From positions 45,972,931-46,036,930 of the forward strand of contig NC_090128.1 of assembly GCF_040581485.1 (NCBI RefSeq): a stretch of 64,000 nt of DNA, written 5' to 3'. Each line of letters begins with the position of its first letter. Position 1 is the first letter of the stretch. Positions 55,044 to 61,000 of this stretch are shown one piece after another. This DNA comes from Linepithema humile. Its lineage: Eukaryota; Arthropoda; Insecta; Hymenoptera; Formicidae. The translations under genes were made by a program, and so were the position numbers. The notes beneath the pieces are model-generated. The model was not told the origin of the DNA. It ran no database searches and saw nothing but the letters and a program-made list of their open reading frames with translations.

Positions 55044-58000
55044 CCTGGCATCTCCGAGGTTGGCGGTTTTCATTACGACAGCCGAGTCAAAGTTTTCTGT
55101 AAAGTCGTTTGCGAATCTTCTCTCTCCGCGTCTTTGTTTTACATCCCCGACTATCGTACATCTTCCCTCTCACTCACCCTATTTTCATGCCACAAACTTC
55201 TCTTTGAAACCGCCCCTTGCCCTGGCCGCTCGTTAACTTTGGATGTCCTCATTTACGCCTAATCGACTCGAGTCTCCCCGCCGGTGTTAAATTATCGAAC
55301 TTAACGCACGAAGGGGCATGGAAGCGTCGTGGTGTTAACGCGCATAAAACATGTTCTTGAGGCAAGCACCGTCGAGAATTATTATCGCTCTTACCAAAAT
55401 CGAGTCTCGCGAGGATCGAGATTTCCGAGGATGCTCGCCAAACGATGATAAATTCGCGCCCTCGTTGTTTGTTCGTATAATTGGTTCACGAGACTGCCGT
55501 CACACGCATCGCGGGAATGAATTATTTTAATATCCATATATTCATATTAGTCCTCTCAGAGTTCCGCGAGCTCTCCCGTAAAGACGAGTACAGATTAAAA
55601 TTAGAAGCAATTTGCATCTGAGATCGCTTGCGCTGCGAGTAACAGTTTGCGTATTAGTTTTCAACTGAGCGTCGGCATACGCGCCATCCGGGGCTATACG
55701 TTTCATATTTATTGATATAAACTACCTTTACGTGGACTTGCGGAGCTCCCGCCCTCCATTAAAGTGTCATTCGCTTGATTGATCCGTCTGCTCGTCCCAT
55801 ATGATTTGTTTTCGCGGCCGACTACGAACTATTAAACTGTAAGCCACGCGAGATACAACACATATGGAAAATGGAGACAGGTTCAGATCCGCCGTGATAA
55901 TACACAAGTCCACATCGCGCGCGTCAAAACGTCCAGGATTTTCGCGCGGTGGAGTCGCGCTCGGCCTCGCGGGACTCGCGATTACGCTTAAGAGATCGAG
56001 TACTGCATCCATCTAAGCGTTGTTACATTTTGCTGGAAAGACGTGTGGCATGAGCACAACACGCAGAAGCTGGTAGACGGAGACAACACGGTCGCTCTGG
56101 TATCGCCCCTAAAACCCGCGACTACCTACCACTTTCGAGTGCTTGCGGAAAATCATCTTGGAACATCAGCGCCAAGCGACATCCTTCATGTCAGTATCAA
56201 ACATTGTCGAAAATCAAAAGAAAAGAAAAAAAAAAGCATGAGTCGAAAGAAAACTTTCACATTATCACGAAGCCATTTACGTTGCGATAATGTCAGAACG
56301 AACTTGTTTTTTTTTTTCACGTGCGCCGTCGGTGCGTCTTGAAATTTTCGAAACAGGTGCAAACGGACGGCGAAGTGCCCGGTGGACCGCCCAGGCACGT
56401 TTCCGTGGAGCCTCTGGGTCCACAGCAGCTCAAGATCACGTGGCAACCGCCGGATCGATCCCTGTGGAACGGCGAACTACTCGGATACACCATCAGCTAC
56501 ACCAATCTCGGGTATCGTTATCTGCTTTACCGCTCTTGAGCCACGCCAGTTTGCGGCATTTAGCGTCCATCATCGGAGCCGAAGTCTCGCACAATGATGG
56601 CGATGATCGGTTTGCCGGATAACACGCAGCGGCATGTACTCGGCGTGTTTATGCAGAATTATTTGAAGTGGGGCTAATTTTCATCCCCGAACGTATCGAT
56701 TTTAGAAAGAAGAATATTTTTAGTACGAATTGAAAATTCACGAGAAAGATATTTAGCGGCTGTTGTTGTACGCTGCGTTAGAAAAATGACGAGACAAGTG
56801 TCTTTTAATTTTTCAACATTTGTTTTCTCGAATAATTCTCTTAATCTGCACATGCAGTAGGTATATTTATATTGCTTGTTTGTTTTTTCCCCAAAATTAA
56901 GGCAGTCTATGCATTTTATTGCTGAAAACAAGTTTGACATCCTTAAACGACATGGCGGGAATTGTAAATTACATTACGACAGAAATGTTTGCGCTGTGAC
57001 ATTTCGAGCCGGAATAATTGGATCATGCTTCAACAGTCTAGTTTTGCAGAAAGTACCATGAATTCTTAAAATTCCTTTTGTCCAAGCTTCATAGTTATAT
57101 TCCATTGAATTTCGAGATTGTTACCTCCTCCATTATACTCGAATCGGACGGCGGAACGTAATAAATGTGAACGATAAGAACGATTTCCGGTAAACTTCGG
57201 CGACAGCGACTTTCGTGCCAAGTATTTCCCGTCTTTTAGACAGCATCAACTTTCAAATAACCGAATATATAAGAGAAGAGGAAGATTATAGGTATATATA
57301 TATATACTATATATACTTAATATACATCATCTGTCGTGATATGAATTTTATAATGAGCAGTTGTTTACAGTCGACGCTTGATTAATATTGCTTGTGTACA
57401 ATGTAGAATTTAAAAGCGACTCTTTATAACCGTTTATTGTTTCGAAATTATTTTAAGACCATCTCTCCCTGTGACCTAGTTTGCGTCCGCGTGATTGACA
57501 CAACCGTAGATTTTAGCGACATCGAACGCCGTCGTACTTGGCGTTATCTTGCCGCTTCAACGAACCGTGGTCCGCGGCTTTATTTCAGAGGCGATGATCA
57601 ATTGACGAACACGACGCGAGTAGGAATCACAGGAAACGGGGATGGCTCGCACGATTACAGGCTAACTGGTCTGCGAAAATATACCCAATATAGCATAGTA
57701 GTGAAGGCGTTCAATAGCAAAGGAGACGGCCCGGGATCCGATCCCGTGACGGCGCACACGTTCGAGGACGGTGAGTGAAAAGTCCATTTACTTTTCCATT
57801 TATGGAGTCTGCGGGAATTCGAGTTAACAGAAAATATTTGGCACGTTAAACAAGGCAATTACAGCGTGAACAGCTTTGAAGCGGCCTCTTTGCATTTTGA
57901 TTACGAACTAAATGCAATCGAGAATTGCAAATGATGAGATCAAGTTTCAAATTACGAATTAATATTATAATTTAAAGTTTGTCATGTACACCATATTGGT

Positions 58001-61000
58001 GCACGGTACACAAACGCGTTCTATGCGATATATAATGCATAACGTTGAACAATCATTTGCGTAACGATATTGGTTTCCGGAGCGAGCTTTTACACAATTT
58101 CAGCCATAAACTGACATAAATTTTACCTTTGACGATAATAATTTCTTACTGAATTTTTTATTATTGTGTAGAGTACGTAATATCTGTCTCTTTGAATCTT
58201 TTAAAAACTGTTTAACGTTTAATGAACACTTTTCGAAATCCGAATTTATTTACACTTTTGTGATTTCGTGCTTTTTTTTCACAACTCGGCTGCCTGTGTC
58301 CGAAGTATAAATTTAAAAAGCGTTATAGTGCACTGCATTAATAACATAAATTTGCACTTTTCGATACGTCGGGAAGAGCGGTGGCCGGCTGTAGCGATTT
58401 ACGGTGCGATTTGACATAGTTCCAAGTGCGCCACCGCAGAATGTAGCCTGCGCCGCCCTGAATGGTCAGAACATCCAGGTGACCTGGAAACCGCCGCCTT
58501 CCGACAAAGTTCACGGGGTCGTGCAGGGGTACAAGCTGCTGTACGAGGCGGCGAGCGGGACCGCTTCGGACTCGCAGACCAGCAGGGAAACGAAAATCAG
58601 CCATGCCCTCAGCACGGTTCTCCACGCGCTCAGCCCGTACACCAACTACACGGTGCAGGTGCTCGCTTACACGAGGCCGGGCGACGGCGTCGCGAGCAGC
58701 TCCGTGTCCTGCACCACCGGCGAAACCGGTAAATTGGATCACTCGTTCGTCAAGTACGCGAATACAGAATTTGCTCTCAAGATAGCGCACTTGAGAAAAG
58801 AGCAGATCTCGTATTCGATCAAGCTTGATCGAGCTCAAAGTAAGAAGAGCGGAATAAGAAAAATGCATAATTTATGAGATCCGTTTTAGATATAAAATCA
58901 TATTTAATTTATACAATCCCGCTTTAGACATGATTTTATATTTAATGCGAATAATATCAATTATAAATTCAACCTACTCCTGTTGCGGAGTTCTTTCTTC
59001 GAATCGATCGATGACCAAGAGCTGAGACGCTTCTTGTCGCCGACAGTTCCCGACGCACCGGAACGCGTGAAGGCGGTAATTAGCGGCGAGAACGCCGTCG
59101 TGATATCCTGGCTGCCGCCGCGACGGCCGAACGGCCTGCTCACTCAGTACACCGTCTACATTCGCGTGCTGGACCAGGGTCAAGAGGTGAAGATCACTAA
59201 AAGCATCCTGCCGGCGCAGAGTCTGCACCACGAGGCGACCGGCCTGAAGCTGCACGAGTCCTACGAGGCGTGGGTCACGGCTTCGACTAAGGTCGGCCAG
59301 GGCTCCAGCACGCCGGTCATCAAACTTCAGCCCAGCACGACCGGTGAGCCGCGCCGTTATATTCCGAGTCGCCGGCAATTTCCCTCCCCGCCGTCTTCGC
59401 CCCGACCTCGTGTCAAACTTTGTCGCGCCGAGCGTCTCGGTCGAACTTTATTTTAAGTTGTGTCGCGCGGTAAAACTACACGACACGCTCCGATCGATAA
59501 CGAGCGCGTAAGCGCGGTATTCACGACCCTTCGATAATATCCGCGTTCGCGGAGACCGTTATATTCGTGCAAATGGCACGAGTGGAAACTTGTAACGAGA
59601 ATTCCTTCAATTAGTTCCAGCTGCCATAATATCGTTCGGCGTGCCCATCGTCGTCCCGTGGCGGGTGGACGTTAATATGGCTTGCCTCGTCGTTGGCGAT
59701 CCTCGGCCGAGCGTCGAGTGGCGGCGCGCCAACACGAAACTGCAGCAAAAGTAAGTGCGAATGAATCGTGCGGAGGCGTAATGGGCGGAAGGGCGAGTTT
59801 TACGGGACGAGTTTTACAGGTCCGACGTGGGGCCGGACAATACCTTGACTCTGAGAAACGTGCAGAGGGGCCACGAGGACAATTATTCGTGCCATGCGAA
59901 GAATTCGCTCGGCACCGACGAAATTACGTACACGCTGCATATACAGGGTAGGTTTTGACACGCGAAAAGGAGCCGCTAATATTGAATCGCGTAATTATGT
60001 TTATATTTTTAATTAAATTTTCGCGACAAGCACACGTGCGGCTTCTCGATGCAGTTGTGGAATTATTTCAATCAACGCAATTTCAGCCCGTTGCGCAAGT
60101 AAATAATATTTCCGCAATGGATATTTTTCGTGAATATTTTATATTTTAATTTGAAATTACGTTTTACAATTTTTATTCAATTTAAATTAAAATCTCGATT
60201 TTCAACGCGTGTTGCGCCGCGCATTTTCATCAGCGCCCAAGACGCGTCGCCGCGTCGATGCGAGAATGGGAGCGAGTCTTATAGGATAACTCCTATGAAT
60301 TCTTATCCGTGCGGAAGAGAGCGAGAGACGTATCTCACTTGGGGTGCGAGCGTCGGGCGGTGTTTCGCCGTCTCTCGAGCGGCACCCCAGCCAACTTCTA
60401 ATTGGTAAACTTTACGTATAGTGCCGCCGACATCGCCGACTTTGCTGGCGACCGGCACGACGACCGACGCCATCCAGCTACAATGGAAGCAGGGCGACAA
60501 CGGTGGCGCACCTATTAAGGGATTCCTCCTGGCTTATCGTCGGGAATTCGCCGAATGGGAGGAAGTGATGCTGGATCGTCGCGCGGGCACGCATCTGCTC
60601 GAGGGCCTGCAGTGCGGCACGCGGTACCAGTTTACGCTCGCCGCGTTCAACAGAATCGGCAGCGGCAGCGCGAGCGACATACAGACGGCGAAGACGAACG
60701 GCTCGAAGCCCCTGCCGCCGCCGAAGCATCACTTCGTCAGGCCGAATCAGACGTTCGCGATTCTAGAGCTGGCCGCCTGGCAAGACGGCGGCTGCCCGTT
60801 GACCTACTTCGTCGTAGAATATAGAAGGCTGCCCGGGGATTGGTTGCTCGGTAAGAACCTGCAACTCTCCTCGAGAACTTCAAGTCGCAAAGTGGAGAAA
60901 ATAATGTTCGATAATTCCCGAAAACATGACGTTGATTGTCCCGAATTTATTCGGAAAGTACAAGTACTCGGAAGATTCGCGAGAAACGCCAGTAGCACTT

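Noticed and set aside
57437..57588. Coding extension upstream of e17
   Set aside because: The frame is open but a TTTATTTCAG acceptor, correct phase and the FN3 alignment place the exon start at 57589.
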